From positions 62,001 through 126,000 of the forward strand of contig NZ_MVHE01000011.1 of NCBI RefSeq assembly GCF_002086155.1: DNA of 64,000 nucleotides. The letters are read 5' to 3'. The position numbers and the translations under genes are program-made. Every line of letters begins with the position of its first letter. Position 1 is the first letter of the stretch. This document shows positions 37,214 through 47,300 of this stretch, piece by piece. The stretch comes from Mycobacterium angelicum. GTDB taxonomy: Bacteria; Actinomycetota; Actinomycetes; Mycobacteriales; Mycobacteriaceae. The notes beneath the pieces are model-generated. The model was not told the DNA's origin. It worked only from the letters and a program-made list of their open reading frames with translations, and ran no database searches.

Positions 37214-38527
37214 ATGATGTCCACATCAGAACCCGGGTTGCGGCGCGTCGCCGTTCATGCCGGCACCACTGCACTCGACCTGTCACTACCCGCCGGGATA
37301 CCCGTCGCCACGCTGATCCCGTCGATCATCGACATCCTGGGCACCCCAAGTAGCGCGTCGCGCTACCAGCTGTCACTCCTCGGGGCACCAGCGCTGCCGA
37401 ATTCGACGACCCTGGCGCAGAACGGGATTCGTGACGGCGCCGTACTGGTCTTGAGCCAGGCAGCCGCCGAGCCACCCGTCCGCCACTGCGACGACACGGC
37501 CGAAGCGGTGTCGGCCGCGCTATCCAGCGCGGTAGACCGCCGCACGACCCGCCGCACCGGCGCGATCGCCGCGTTGTGCCTGAGCATCGTCGGCGTCCTG
37601 GTGCTGGTCACGAACGGGCCGGGCGACAAGGCGACGGCAGGTGTCGCAGCGGCAGCCTCAGTCGGTGCAATAGCGGGCGCGGCGTTTGCCCGTCGGGCAT
37701 ATCGAGACCAGCTGGCCGCACTGACGCTCGGGCTCGTTGCGATCGTGTTCGCCGCCGTTGCCGGCTGGTTCACCGTGCCCGGCTGCCCGGGGTCTGCGCA
37801 CCTGTTGCTGACCGCGACGACGGTAGCCGCGACCTCCGTAGCCGTAATGCGCCTAACCGGTGGCAGCGCAATCACATTGACGGCGATCACCTGTGCTGCG
37901 GCGGTCGTCGCCTTCGCCACGCTGATCGGCGTGCTCGCCGCCGCACCACCGGGCACCATCGGTTGCCTTGCCACGCTGACGGCGGTGGGCGTGATGGAGT
38001 TATCGCCGCGGATATCGATCAAAATGGCCGGGCTTTCACCACGAGAGGACGCACTGCCCACCGCGGATCTGCTAGGCGCCAAGGCCCGCGGCGCCGAAGC
38101 CTGGCTGACCGGTCTGCTCGCCGGCTGCGCGGCGTCGGCAGCCATCGGCGCCATCGCCGCCGCGCTAGCCGATCGCCACGCCGTCGCGGAATCGACCGTC
38201 ACAGCCGCGCTACTGCTGTTGCGTGCACGCTCGGGCCCGCCGAACCGGGCACTCACGTTTGCCGCCGCCGGGATTGCCACTGGCGCAGCGACTTTCGCCG
38301 CCGCCATGACCGGCTGGGTCAAACACGGGCCGTGGATTACGGCGGTGACCGCGGTGCTGGCCGCAGCGGCGTTCTACCTCGGTTTCGTCGCTCCCACCAT
38401 GCCGCTCTCCCCGGTCGCACGCCGCGGCGTCGAGATACTGGAATGTCTGGCGCTGGTTGCGGTAGTCCCGCTGACCTGCTGGGTGTGCGGGGTCTTCAGC
38501 GCGGTTTTCGGGCTGGACCTGATATGA
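37214..38527 (+). CDS. eccD4: ESX-4 membrane channel protein EccD4
   Basis: The 437-residue protein has an N-terminal ubiquitin-like domain ([20 protein letters not shown] … [10 protein letters not shown], about 1-85), then a charged linker and about eleven membrane helices to the C-terminus ([33 protein letters not shown], and so on). This is the EccD layout; two EccD copies per protomer form the central vestibule of the complex. Start ATG 37214 (next codon also ATG). Its stop overlaps the mycP4 start (ATGA). Confidence 0.95.
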   Translation: MMSTSEPGLRRVAVHAGTTALDLSLPAGIPVATLIPSIIDILGTPSSASRYQLSLLGAPALPNSTTLAQNGIRDGAVLVLSQAAAEPPVRHCDDTAEAVSAALSSAVDRRTTRRTGAIAALCLSIVGVLVLVTNGPGDKATAGVAAAASVGAIAGAAFARRAYRDQLAALTLGLVAIVFAAVAGWFTVPGCPGSAHLLLTATTVAATSVAVMRLTGGSAITLTAITCAAAVVAFATLIGVLAAAPPGTIGCLATLTAVGVMELSPRISIKMAGLSPREDALPTADLLGAKARGAEAWLTGLLAGCAASAAIGAIAAALADRHAVAESTVTAALLLLRARSGPPNRALTFAAAGIATGAATFAAAMTGWVKHGPWITAVTAVLAAAAFYLGFVAPTMPLSPVARRGVEILECLALVAVVPLTCWVCGVFSAVFGLDLI

Positions 38528-39879
38528 GGACGAAGACCTCAAATCTGCTGCGACTGCTGGTGGTTGCGGCCCTGACCGTGCTGTCCCAATGCGCGACGCC
38601 GTCGGCGCGCGCGGTCTCGCCACCGCCGATCGACGAAAAGCGGCTGCCCGCCCCGGCACGCCCGGCACCGCAACGCCCAACCGTGCAACGCGAGGTGTGT
38701 ACGGCCGCCACTACCGATGCCGCCCAACCCGAACTGCCCGCACAACTGGCCGATCTCGACCTGCCGCAGATCTGGGAACTCACCCGCGGCGCGGGCCAAC
38801 GGGTGGCAGTCATCGACACCGGGGTCTCACGACACCGCCGGCTGCCCAACCTGGTGCCCGGCGGCGACTACGTGTCGGCCGGCGACGGTACCCAGGATTG
38901 CGACGCGCACGGCACGCTGGTCGCTGGAATCATTGCTGCCGCAGCCGATCCCGCCTCGGACAAATTCAGCGGCCTGGCGCCCGATGTCACCGTGATAAGC
39001 ATTCGTCAGTCGAGCACGAAATTCGGCCCAGCCGGCGACCGGGCCGGCTCGGGGGTCGGCGACGTCGACACCATGGCCAGAGCCGTCCGGACCGCCGCTG
39101 ACCTGGGCGCGTCGGTGATCAACATTTCCTCGGTTGCCTGTGTCCCCGCCACCGATGCGCTCGACGACCGCGCGCTGGGCGCCGCGCTGGCCTATGCCGT
39201 CGAAGTCAAGAACACCGTCGTAGTGACCGCCGCCGGTAATTCCGTGGGCAGCGCACAGTGTCCGGCCCAGCCCTCCGACGCAACCCGCGACACCGTGACG
39301 GTTGCGGTCAGTCCGGCCTGGTATGACGACTACGTGCTGACCGTCGGGTCCGTCAACGCCGACGGCACGCCATCGGCCTTCACGCTGGCCGGCCCGTGGG
39401 TGGATGTCGCCGCGACCGGCGAGCGCGTGACTTCGCTGAGCCCCGTCGGCGACGGCATCGTGAATAGTTCGGCCGGACAACAGGGTTCGGCACCATTGTC
39501 CGGAACGAGTTATGCCGCGCCGGTGGTGAGCGGGCTGGCCGCGCTGATCCGGTCACGGTTCCCGTCGTTGACCGCGCGGCAGGTGATGCAGCGCATCGAG
39601 TCGACCGCCCACCACCCATCCGCGGGTTGGGATCCGCTGGTGGGCTGTGGCACTGTCGACATCCTGGCGGCGGTCAGCACCGACCCCGGTCCGAAACCCC
39701 AGCAGCCACACGATGTTCCGGCACCCATCTCCGCATCGCCCACCTCCACGCCGGCCGACGACGGATCTCGAAACACGGCGTTGGGTGGGGCAGTGATCTG
39801 TCTGGTGGTCCTGGTGGTGGCGATCGTCAGCGGCGCGGTGTCGCGCCGGCTAAGGCAGCCCGACATCACGCGCGACTGA
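38524..39879 (+). CDS. mycP4: ESX-4 mycosin protease MycP4
   Basis: The 451-residue subtilisin-like protease has a signal peptide (LLRLLVVAALTVLSQC…, about 8-33), the Asp motif VAVIDTGVSRH (about residue 100), His motif DAHGTLVAGI, oxyanion Asn in TAAGNSVGSA and Ser motif LSGTSYAAPVVSGLAAL (about 325). A C-terminal membrane anchor (AVICLVVLVVAIVSGAV) completes the mycosin pattern. Mycosins stabilise the ESX complex on its periplasmic face. The gene overlaps the tail of eccB4 by 30 bases in convergent orientation. Confidence 0.96.
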   Translation: MRTKTSNLLRLLVVAALTVLSQCATPSARAVSPPPIDEKRLPAPARPAPQRPTVQREVCTAATTDAAQPELPAQLADLDLPQIWELTRGAGQRVAVIDTGVSRHRRLPNLVPGGDYVSAGDGTQDCDAHGTLVAGIIAAAADPASDKFSGLAPDVTVISIRQSSTKFGPAGDRAGSGVGDVDTMARAVRTAADLGASVINISSVACVPATDALDDRALGAALAYAVEVKNTVVVTAAGNSVGSAQCPAQPSDATRDTVTVAVSPAWYDDYVLTVGSVNADGTPSAFTLAGPWVDVAATGERVTSLSPVGDGIVNSSAGQQGSAPLSGTSYAAPVVSGLAALIRSRFPSLTARQVMQRIESTAHHPSAGWDPLVGCGTVDILAAVSTDPGPKPQQPHDVPAPISASPTSTPADDGSRNTALGGAVICLVVLVVAIVSGAVSRRLRQPDITRD

Positions 39880-41226
39880 CGCCCGCCGCCGGTCCAGTTC
39901 CGGTCCCGACGGCAGCAACGCCAGCACCGGCCACGGCGCCGGCACCGCGACCGCGGGCAATCCGAGGTCATGTGCCGCCTCCTCGTCGCCGATGGCGAAC
40001 CGCACACCGCTATCGGTGACCAGATAGCGCGTGTGCCCGCGGGCGCCATCCGACACGTAGGCACTGCGTCCCGGTGACAGATAGAACGCATCCAGCGCGG
40101 GGCCGCGCCCGTCGGCCTGTGCCAGGCTCGCGGGGGCCTGCCCGGCCGGCACCGGCAGGTCCCTGCCCACCGAAATGCCCACCGAAATGCCCACCGAAAT
40201 ATCGACCGGCCCTGACGCGGCGGTCCACGACGCGCACACCGTGGCGCCATCCACGACGACCGGCGCCCGATCCGGGAAGGTGGACACCGGCAGGCTGTCG
40301 ACGATCGGCACCGCACCGATCACATCGGGGGCCAGCGTGTTGACGGTCGCGCTGCCGCGCGAGTCACTGAACCGCAGCAGATCGGCGGCGACCTGGCCGA
40401 TGCGCTGCACCCCACCGGCCAGCACGGCGTAGTACTCGTCGCCGCCGGTGCGTGTGATCCTCAGCACACTGCCCACGGCGAATCGCAGCCCGGCCGGCCC
40501 GGGTCCGCCCGCGCCGCGGATCCGGGGGACGACGATCGGCGGTGCCTCCGGCACGGCGTTGAGCAAAGCCGGCGAGACGACTTGCGGGACCCGCCCCTCC
40601 AGCCGCAACGCGCGCAGCACCGAAGGATCGCCGAGTTCTACCACCGCGCGCCGGCCGCGGTAGAGCAGCTGGGCCGGCGAACCGGCGCCGGCGGTAACCA
40701 GCGCGGCCTGCCCAGCGGCCAGCGACGGCACGGAACCGGGACCGACGATCACCGTCGTCGCCGCACCGCGGTCCGAATCACAGATCGTCCAGATCGATTC
40801 GGCCGCCGCCAACGGTGCCGCGAGGACTGCGGGGGCACCCGGAATCCCAAGCAGCGGGCCATGTTTGGCGCGGTTCAATGCCGATTCGGCAACCGGGCGC
40901 GGATTGGCCGGCGTCGCCGCGATCAGTCGCGCCGAGGCCAGGTTCAAAACCGGATGCCACGTATCGCCCACCCGCACGTAAAGCGCACCGGATTCGCGGC
41001 CCATCGCGATTTGTGCATCACCGAGCACGGGCTGCGGCCGCAGCAACCCAACAAACGCGCACCCTGCCACCGCGACGGCTGTCACCACGCACCCCAGCGC
41101 CAACGGCCTGCGCAGGGGTTCGTCGACAGTGACCAGATCCTTGTGCAGCAATGCCCGCTCGAGACGCCGAACCAGAAATCGATAGCCGCTCGCGTGCAGC
41201 CAGGCTGTCATCGGCCCCCCAGACAT
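39850..41226 (-). CDS. eccB4: ESX-4 component EccB4
   Basis: The 458-residue protein has a short cytoplasmic start with SGYRFLVRRLERALLHKD, one membrane helix (LALGCVVTAVAVAGCAFVGL) and a large periplasmic domain with Cys residues (AAESIWTICDSDRGA; GATVCASWTAA) and ESGALYVRVGDTWHPVLNLA, as in EccB proteins, which cap the ESX pore. I start at ATG 41226; ATG 41211 with GGGGGG before it is an alternative. It is on the opposite strand from mycP4. It contains a short in-frame tandem repeat. Confidence 0.95.
   Translation of the reverse strand: MSGGPMTAWLHASGYRFLVRRLERALLHKDLVTVDEPLRRPLALGCVVTAVAVAGCAFVGLLRPQPVLGDAQIAMGRESGALYVRVGDTWHPVLNLASARLIAATPANPRPVAESALNRAKHGPLLGIPGAPAVLAAPLAAAESIWTICDSDRGAATTVIVGPGSVPSLAAGQAALVTAGAGSPAQLLYRGRRAVVELGDPSVLRALRLEGRVPQVVSPALLNAVPEAPPIVVPRIRGAGGPGPAGLRFAVGSVLRITRTGGDEYYAVLAGGVQRIGQVAADLLRFSDSRGSATVNTLAPDVIGAVPIVDSLPVSTFPDRAPVVVDGATVCASWTAASGPVDISVGISVGISVGRDLPVPAGQAPASLAQADGRGPALDAFYLSPGRSAYVSDGARGHTRYLVTDSGVRFAIGDEEAAHDLGLPAVAVPAPWPVLALLPSGPELDRRRASVARDVGLP
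40164..40199 (-). repeat. Three-copy 12-base tandem repeat inside eccB4
   Basis: TGCCCACCGAAA occurs three times in a row (40164-40175, 40176-40187, 40188-40199), encoding ISVG repeats in the periplasmic domain of EccB4. Perfect copies at DNA level suggest recent slippage expansion, and copy number may vary between strains. Confidence 0.85.
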
Positions 41227-41329
41227 GTACGTCGTTGCGCCTACCGTAGGCCGCCGACCGGGGCTTTCCGCACTGTTCATCCACAGGCTGCAAGGTTTCA
41301 CGCCGCCTGGGCGCGGGTAAAATTTCGGG

Positions 41330-42148
41330 GTGAATTATGACCTCTTGCGCCGCGCTGCCATCGGGGTGGTCGCCGCCGGCGCTCTGTTAGCCACCCCGAT
41401 CGCCGTCAAGGCCGCCGCTCCGATCGCCTCCGCCACCGACTGCCCGGACGCCGAAGTCACCTTCGCCCGGGGTACCAGCGAGCCGCCCGGCATCGGCCGC
41501 GTCGGCGACGCCTTCGTCGACTCGCTGCGCCAGCAGACCGGCAAGAACATCGGCGTGTACGCGGTGAACTACGCCGCCAGCCGCCTGCAGCTGCACACCG
41601 GCGACGGCGCCAACGACGCCATCTCTCACATCAAGTCCATGGCCGCGTCCTGCCCCAACACCAAGATCGTCCTGGGCGGCTACTCGCAGGGGGCCGACGT
41701 CATCGACATCGTGGCCGGAGTTCCGTTGGGCGGCATCAGTTTTGGCAGCCCGCTGCCGCCCGAATACGCGGACAACATCGCGGCGGTAGCGGTTTTCGGA
41801 AATGTGGCCAACCGCAGCGGCGGATCGCTGACCACCCAGAGCGCACTGTTGGGCTCCAAGGCAATTGACCTGTGCAACCCCAGCGACCCGATCTGTCACG
41901 CCGGCCCCGGCAACGAGTGGAGCGGGCACACCGACGGCTATGTGCCCGTGTACACCACGCAGGCGGCCAGTTTCGTCGCGACGAAGTTGATGGGCGCCCC
42001 CATCGTGCAGATCCCGGGTACGGTCCCGCAGGCGCCGGGTCCACAACTGGCGCCGGGCCCCGGCCCGCAGATACCCGGCCAGCAGGTGCCCATTCAGCAA
42101 GTGCCCGGCGCGCAGGTGCCCAGCACCAACGTCGTGCAGGTCCACTGA
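41330..42148 (+). CDS. Cutinase family protein (Cut3-like / CFP21 family)
   Basis: This 272-residue secreted protein has an N-terminal signal peptide ([20 protein letters not shown], about 6-30) and a cutinase domain: [19 protein letters not shown], the Ser elbow [14 protein letters not shown] (about residue 122), and the Asp-His region [20 protein letters not shown] then [12 protein letters not shown]. The last 50 residues form a PGPQ/PGQQVP proline-rich tail. The order eccB4-cutinase-cutinase agrees with cut3 and cut4 of M. tuberculosis. Such enzymes act as esterases or phospholipases on envelope or host lipids. GTG start. Confidence 0.92.
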   Translation: MNYDLLRRAAIGVVAAGALLATPIAVKAAAPIASATDCPDAEVTFARGTSEPPGIGRVGDAFVDSLRQQTGKNIGVYAVNYAASRLQLHTGDGANDAISHIKSMAASCPNTKIVLGGYSQGADVIDIVAGVPLGGISFGSPLPPEYADNIAAVAVFGNVANRSGGSLTTQSALLGSKAIDLCNPSDPICHAGPGNEWSGHTDGYVPVYTTQAASFVATKLMGAPIVQIPGTVPQAPGPQLAPGPGPQIPGQQVPIQQVPGAQVPSTNVVQVH

Positions 42149-42179
42149 CGCACCGTCAGTAAGCCCGTAACATTGCGCC

Positions 42180-42848
42180 ATGAGATCCATCCCCAGTGGC
42201 GCACGATGTTCGGCACACCGCCTCGCCAGTCTGGCGGCCGTCGCAATCGCGGCGGCCGCGTTGTTACTGGCAACGCCGCTGGCCCCTAAAGCATCGGCGG
42301 CCGGCTGCCCGGACATCGAGGTGGTGTTCGCCCGGGGAACCGGTGAGCCGCCCGGCGTCGGCCGGGTGGGCCAGGCCCTGATCAACTCACTGCATCAGCA
42401 GACCGGCCGCAACGTCGGCGCGTACGGGGTGAACTACCCGGCGAACAAAGACTTCCTGGCCGCGGCCGAGGGCGCCAACGACGCCAGCGACCACGTCCAG
42501 CAGATGGCCAACAACTGCCCCGACACCAAGCTCGTACTCGGCGGATACTCCCAGGGCGCCGCGGTCATCGACATCGTCACCGCGGCACCGTTACCCGGGC
42601 TCGGCTTCACCCAGCCATTACCGCCCGAAGCCGCGCAACACGTCGCCGCGGTCACCCTTTTCGGGAATCCGTCCGGCCGGGCCGGCGGCCTGCTGACCGC
42701 GCTCAGCCCGCAATTCGCGGGCAAGATCGACAACCTGTGCAACGAGGGCGATCCCATCTGTTCGGACGGCAATCAGTGGAAGGCACACATGGGCTACGTG
42801 CCCGGCCTGACCAATGAGGCCGCGAGTTTCGTCGTCGGCAAGCTCTAG
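42180..42848 (+). CDS. Cutinase family protein (Cut4-like)
   Basis: The 222-residue product has a signal peptide (LASLAAVAIAAAALLLATPL), then CPDIEVVFARGTGEPPGVG, nucleophile [15 protein letters not shown] (about residue 125) and LCNEGDPICSDGNQW with the catalytic Asp, followed by His in WKAHMGYVPG. It lacks the proline tail of its neighbour and ends soon after the domain. It lies 31 bases downstream, so both are probably cotranscribed; they appear to be tandem duplicates. Confidence 0.92.
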   Translation: MRSIPSGARCSAHRLASLAAVAIAAAALLLATPLAPKASAAGCPDIEVVFARGTGEPPGVGRVGQALINSLHQQTGRNVGAYGVNYPANKDFLAAAEGANDASDHVQQMANNCPDTKLVLGGYSQGAAVIDIVTAAPLPGLGFTQPLPPEAAQHVAAVTLFGNPSGRAGGLLTALSPQFAGKIDNLCNEGDPICSDGNQWKAHMGYVPGLTNEAASFVVGKL

Positions 42849-42974
42849 CGAAAATTGGCAGGCCGCCACATGCGAGGTTAGGATTTGCCGACCTCACCAA
42901 CGATGCTGACCAGTTCCAGGAATTCCCAAGGGTTTTCGCAGTCACTTGACAGGTTCGCGCGTTCGGGAGGATTG

Positions 42975-44624
42975 ATGCAAGCCATCGAGACACAGCTCGA
43001 GGACGCGACCGAGCTGCCCACCACGAAGGCCGCCGGTGAGACACTCGAGGACTACACCCTGCGCTTCGCACCCCGCAGCTACCGGCGATGGTCACCGGCG
43101 GTGGTGGGCATCTCCGCGCTCGGCGGCATCGCCTACCTTGCGGACTTCGCCATCGGCGCCAACGTCGGCATCAGCTGGGGCACCGCCAACGCCCTGTGGG
43201 GCATCGGGATCTTCGCCCTGGTGGTGTTGGCCACCGGCTTTCCCCTGGCCTACTACGCGGCCCGCTACAACATCGACTTGGATCTGATCACCCGCGGCAG
43301 CGGTTTCGGCTACTACGGGTCGGTGGTAACCAACGTGATCTTTGCGACGTTCACCTTCATCTTCTTTGCCCTCGAGGGTTCGATCATGGCCCAGGGCCTC
43401 AACCTGGGTCTGCACGTTCCACTGTGGCTGGGCTATGCCTGCTCGACGCTGCTGATCTTTCCGCTGGTGATGTACGGCATGAAAGTGCTTTCCCAGCTTC
43501 AGCTTTGGACCACCCCGCTGTGGCTGGCCCTGATGGTGGCGCCGTTCGCCTACTTGGTGATCAGCCATCCCGATTCGATCTCGCAGTTCTTTTCCTACGC
43601 CGGTAAGGACGGCAGGGGCGGCGTCACGGTCGGCTCTGTCCTGCTGGCCGCGGGCGTCTGCCTCTCACTGATCGCTCAAATCGCCGAGCAGATCGACTAT
43701 CTGCGTTTCATGCCGCCGCGCACGCCGGAGAATTCGCGCAAGTGGTGGACGTGGATGGTGCTCGCCGGACCCGGCTGGGTGATTTTCGGTGCGCTCAAAC
43801 AAGTCATCGGGCTGTTCCTGGCGGTGTATCTGATCTCCAACGTCGCCGGCGCCAGCGCATTCGCCAATGTGCCGGTGCACCAGTTCATGCAGATTTACCG
43901 CAACTTCATGCCGGGTTGGCTGGCGCTCACCCTGGCGGTGGTTCTGGTGGTGCTCAGCCAGATCAAAATCAATGTGACCAACGCCTATTCGGGCTCGCTG
44001 GCGTGGACCAACTCGTTCACCCGCGTCACCAAGCACTACCCGGGGCGGGTGGTGTTCCTGGGAGTGAACCTCGGCATCGCGCTGATCCTGATGGAAGCCA
44101 ACATGTTTGACTTCCTCAACACCATTCTCGGTTTCTACGCCAACTGCGGCATGGCCTGGGTGGTGACGGTGGCCTCCGACATCGTCTTCAACAAGTACCT
44201 GCTCGGGCTGTCGCCGCGCACCCCCGAATTCCGCCGGGGCATGCTCTATGCCATCAACCCGGTCGGCTTCGGCTCGATGCTGCTGGCGGCGGGCCTGTCC
44301 ATCCTCGCCTTTTTCGGCGGCCTAGGTGCCGCGCTACGGCCCTATTCGCCGTTGGTGGCGATCGTCATCGCGTTGGTGATGCCGCCCATCCTGGCAATCG
44401 TCACCAAAGGTAAGTACTACCTGCGGCGCACCCACGACGGCATCGATCTGCCCATGTACGACGAGCACGGCAATCCCTCGGCCGAGCAGTTGAACTGCCA
44501 TGTCTGCTCGCACAATTTCGAGCGGCCCGACATGTTGATCTGCCAAAGCCACGAGGCACATATCTGCTCACTGTGCCTGTCCACGGATCGAGACGCCGAG
44601 CATTTGCTTCCGGCCCACGTGTAG
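42975..44624 (+). CDS. NCS1-type (purine/cytosine) permease with C-terminal Cys/His-rich tail
   Basis: The 549-residue protein has a soluble N-terminus, about twelve membrane helices resembling nucleobase:cation symporters (SPAVVGISALGGIAYLADFA; LDLITRGSGFGYYGS; EANMFDFLNTILGFY), and a C-terminal cytosolic stretch. In that tail CHVCSHNF, CQSHEAHICSLC form a C-x2-C … C-x2-H-x2-H-x-C-x2-C arrangement, a likely zinc site. I start at ATG 42975 behind GGGAGG. Zinc-ribbon tails on such permeases are uncommon and suggest regulation or a partner protein. The substrate is not evident; the gene stands between cutinases and PPE genes, a position I do not recall in H37Rv. Confidence 0.8.
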   Translation: MQAIETQLEDATELPTTKAAGETLEDYTLRFAPRSYRRWSPAVVGISALGGIAYLADFAIGANVGISWGTANALWGIGIFALVVLATGFPLAYYAARYNIDLDLITRGSGFGYYGSVVTNVIFATFTFIFFALEGSIMAQGLNLGLHVPLWLGYACSTLLIFPLVMYGMKVLSQLQLWTTPLWLALMVAPFAYLVISHPDSISQFFSYAGKDGRGGVTVGSVLLAAGVCLSLIAQIAEQIDYLRFMPPRTPENSRKWWTWMVLAGPGWVIFGALKQVIGLFLAVYLISNVAGASAFANVPVHQFMQIYRNFMPGWLALTLAVVLVVLSQIKINVTNAYSGSLAWTNSFTRVTKHYPGRVVFLGVNLGIALILMEANMFDFLNTILGFYANCGMAWVVTVASDIVFNKYLLGLSPRTPEFRRGMLYAINPVGFGSMLLAAGLSILAFFGGLGAALRPYSPLVAIVIALVMPPILAIVTKGKYYLRRTHDGIDLPMYDEHGNPSAEQLNCHVCSHNFERPDMLICQSHEAHICSLCLSTDRDAEHLLPAHV

Positions 44625-44636
44625 TCGCGGGAATAC

Positions 44637-44669
44637 AATAGCCTGCAATTAATGTTGCATTAGGCTATT
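44637..44669 (+). terminator. AT-rich inverted repeat after the permease gene
   Basis: AATAGCCTGCAA (44637-44648) pairs with TTGCATTAGGCTATT (44655-44669) with a 3-base bulge and a 6-base loop. It is followed by ATTATTTCCTT, so it can act as a terminator. The low GC contrasts with the surroundings, and an operator for the following PPE gene is an alternative. Confidence 0.5.
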
Positions 44670-44736
44670 ATTTCCTTAGGCCGTCTTTGTGCCTGAGATG
44701 TTTTCCCTGCTCACGAAAGCTTTGTCCCCTATTGCC

Positions 44737-45789
44737 ATGCCGATCGACCCTAACTTCTTCGGGGCGTTACCGCCCGAGATCAACTCCGGCCGCATGTATG
44801 CCGGTGTTGGCTCGGGTCCCCTGATGGCGGCCGCAGCCGCCTGGGACGGGCTGGCACATGACCTCAGCGCCACGGCGACGGGCTACAGCTCGGTGCTGTC
44901 CGAGCTGACCGGGATGCCGTGGCAGGGGCCCGCGTCGGCGTCCATGATCGGCGCCGTCACGCCGTATGTGGCGTGGCTGAACGCGATGGCCGGCCAAGCC
45001 GAGCAGACGGGCATGCAGGCCAGGGCCGCGGCCGCGGCCTACGAAGCCGCGTTCACGATGACGGTGCCACCGCCGCTCATCACCGCAAATCGAGTTCTGT
45101 TGATGGCCCTGGTCGCAACGAACTTCTTCGGGCAGAACACGCCGGCGATCGCAGCCACCGAAGCCGAATACGCCGCGTTCTGGGCCCAAGACGCCGCAGC
45201 CATGTACGAATACGCCGGCGCCTCGGCGGCCGCCTCGGTCTTGACTCCCTTCGCGCCGCCACCGGACACCACCAACCCCGAAAACGCCGCGCAGCTGGTC
45301 GTCAAGCTGACACCGCTGGCCCCGGTCAAACCGCCGTGGTTTCCCATAATTCCGACCAGCGTGTGGAACACCCTGGTAAACACTTGGGGTTTGTCGTATT
45401 TCGGCATCGGCATCGTTCAGCTGGCCACTCTGTTTGCCCAACAAGTGATCCCGGACTCCGCGCCGGCCGCGGCCGGTGCCGGCGGTGCGGCCGTTGGGCT
45501 GGCGCCGAGTCTGGTGAGTGCGGTGTCGGGCCCGGTTTCGGCGGGTTTGGGCGAGGCGGAGAAGATCGGCCCGATGTCGGTACCGCCGAGCTGGAGCGCA
45601 ACGCCGGCGACGTTAACCGGTGCGACCGCGGAGATTTCGGAGACAGTCCTGCCCGCCGCCGCCACCAATGGACCAGGGCCCCTGCTTCCAGGGGCGCCGC
45701 TGACGGGCGGGGGCCGCCCGAACACCTTCGCCCGGCGCCGCTACGGCCGCCGCTTCCGGGTGATGTCACGGCCGCCGGCTGCGGGCTGA
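44737..45789 (+). CDS. PPE family protein, SVP subfamily
   Basis: The 350-residue protein begins [20 protein letters not shown] and follows the PPE domain through about residue 175 ([40 protein letters not shown]). MSVPPSW lies near residue 285, and it ends in a Pro/Arg-rich tail. I use ATG 44737; the frame is open to a GTG at 44689. First of four tandem PPE genes, with no PE gene directly upstream, so its chaperone or partner must come from elsewhere. Confidence 0.93.
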   Translation: MPIDPNFFGALPPEINSGRMYAGVGSGPLMAAAAAWDGLAHDLSATATGYSSVLSELTGMPWQGPASASMIGAVTPYVAWLNAMAGQAEQTGMQARAAAAAYEAAFTMTVPPPLITANRVLLMALVATNFFGQNTPAIAATEAEYAAFWAQDAAAMYEYAGASAAASVLTPFAPPPDTTNPENAAQLVVKLTPLAPVKPPWFPIIPTSVWNTLVNTWGLSYFGIGIVQLATLFAQQVIPDSAPAAAGAGGAAVGLAPSLVSAVSGPVSAGLGEAEKIGPMSVPPSWSATPATLTGATAEISETVLPAAATNGPGPLLPGAPLTGGGRPNTFARRRYGRRFRVMSRPPAAG

Positions 45790-45804
45790 AAGAGGAGAAA
45801 AACA

Positions 45805-46944
45805 ATGGATTTCGGAGCGTTGCCACCGGAGATCAACTCCATGCGAATGTATTCCGGGCCGGGATCGACATCGATGTTGACCGCCGCGTCATCCTGGAGT
45901 GGCCTGGCCGCCGAATTGAACTCGGCGACAACGGCATACGAGGGCGTGATCGATACGCTGCGCTCCGAGGAGTGGGTGGGCCCCTCGTCGGCGGCCATGG
46001 CCGACTCGGTGGCGCCGTATGTGGCATGGCTGCGCGCTACCGCCGCCCAAGCCGAACAATCGGCGAGCAAGGCGCGTCTGGCCGCGGCGGCGTACGAGAC
46101 CGCCTTCGCAGCAACGGTGCCACCGCCGCTGATCGCGGCCAACCGCGCCCAGCTGACGTCACTGGTCAATACCAATCTCTTGGGCCTCAACACCGCCGCC
46201 ATCGCGGCCACCGAAGCCCATTACGGCGAAATGTGGGCGCAGGACGCCGTAGCCATGTACAGCTACGCCGCAGCTTCGGCGGCCGCGGCGACGGTGACGC
46301 CCTATGCTCCCCCGCCGCAGACCAGTAGCCCCAGCGCGTTGGCCACCCAGGCCGGCGCGGTCGCCCATGCCGCGGCCAGCACCGCCGGCGCGACGCAGTC
46401 CACGCTGTCCCGGCTGCTCTCTGAGGTACCGGGCGTGTTGCGCGGCCTCACCTCGCCGATGGTCGACCCCTTCGGGCCAATCGAGAAGTTCCTCGAGTGG
46501 TATGCGCCGTTTGCGAACTTCTTCTACGACACGCTCGGGCTGCCGTTCTTCGGCGCCGGCATCGCCAGCTTCTTCGCCTCAACCGCCAAGACCATGGGGA
46601 TGCTGCCGGCGGCTGCCGCACCCGAGGCCGCCGCCGCCGCAGTCGGCGCGACCGGCGCCGCCCAGGTAGTCAGCAGCGGGCCCGTCGCCGCGGCGACGGG
46701 AAGCGCGGCCAACATCGGCGGCAAATTGTCCGTACCCCCCACCTGGGCCGGCGCGAGCCCGGCAGCGACTCCCATGCCGGACACCCAGTACGTCAGCGAT
46801 GTGGTCGAACCGGCCGAGTTCGCTCCGGCCGGAAACGTGGTGGGCGGCATGCCGGTTGGCGGTTCGGGCAGAAGCGCAGCCGGTGCGGGTCCGCGCTACG
46901 GCGTACGTCTGACGGTGATGACCCGGCCGCCGTCCGCCGGGTAG
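45805..46944 (+). CDS. PPE family protein, SVP subfamily
   Basis: The 379-residue product starts [20 protein letters not shown] behind AGAGGAG. The helical PPE domain covers about 1-180 ([20 protein letters not shown]). A hydrophobic/aromatic segment follows ([20 protein letters not shown]), and LSVPPTW is near residue 310. It is 15 bases after the previous PPE gene, so the two are cotranscribed. It differs from its neighbour by this extra WY…F segment, shared with the fourth PPE gene. Confidence 0.94.
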   Translation: MDFGALPPEINSMRMYSGPGSTSMLTAASSWSGLAAELNSATTAYEGVIDTLRSEEWVGPSSAAMADSVAPYVAWLRATAAQAEQSASKARLAAAAYETAFAATVPPPLIAANRAQLTSLVNTNLLGLNTAAIAATEAHYGEMWAQDAVAMYSYAAASAAAATVTPYAPPPQTSSPSALATQAGAVAHAAASTAGATQSTLSRLLSEVPGVLRGLTSPMVDPFGPIEKFLEWYAPFANFFYDTLGLPFFGAGIASFFASTAKTMGMLPAAAAPEAAAAAVGATGAAQVVSSGPVAAATGSAANIGGKLSVPPTWAGASPAATPMPDTQYVSDVVEPAEFAPAGNVVGGMPVGGSGRSAAGAGPRYGVRLTVMTRPPSAG

Positions 46945-47300
46945 TTTGACGCACGACACATTTTCGGGGCGTATGTAACGCTCATAACAATTGACAACTA
47001 TTGACGGTATGGATTATTTCTTATTCATACTATCGCAGTAGGCATGCTTGTTGTCGGTAGTCGAACAATTCCGCTTTGCTCAGGACGGTTTCGATGACGG
47101 TTGACATGCCGACCCGCCATGGTGCATTCACGGCCGTCCCGGCCCAAATGAGTTGCGCCGCAGATCAATTGAAATGCCAGCTAGATGCGGCGACGACGCC
47201 CGGTAACCCCCTCCGTGTAAAGAGAATTGACATTGGGCGCAATAGTCGAATTTCCGCTATTGCCATCGGCGCAACCGAAAAGCCACACATTCTCCCGGCA
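46945..47300 (+). promoter_or_regulatory. Long AT-rich intergenic region between PPE genes, probable promoter
   Basis: This 356-base stretch breaks the PPE array. Two TTGAC hexamers (TTGACA 46991, TTGACG 47001) are followed by the AT-rich run TTATTTCTTATTCATACTAT, compatible with a sigma-70 promoter. The downstream reading frame is open back to 47076, but that part lacks family similarity and has lower GC. I see no RNA gene. Confidence 0.45.

Noticed and set aside
47076..47300. 75-residue N-terminal extension of the third PPE protein
   Set aside because: The PPE family starts at the PPE motif; the upstream part is AT-richer and contains promoter-like sequence.
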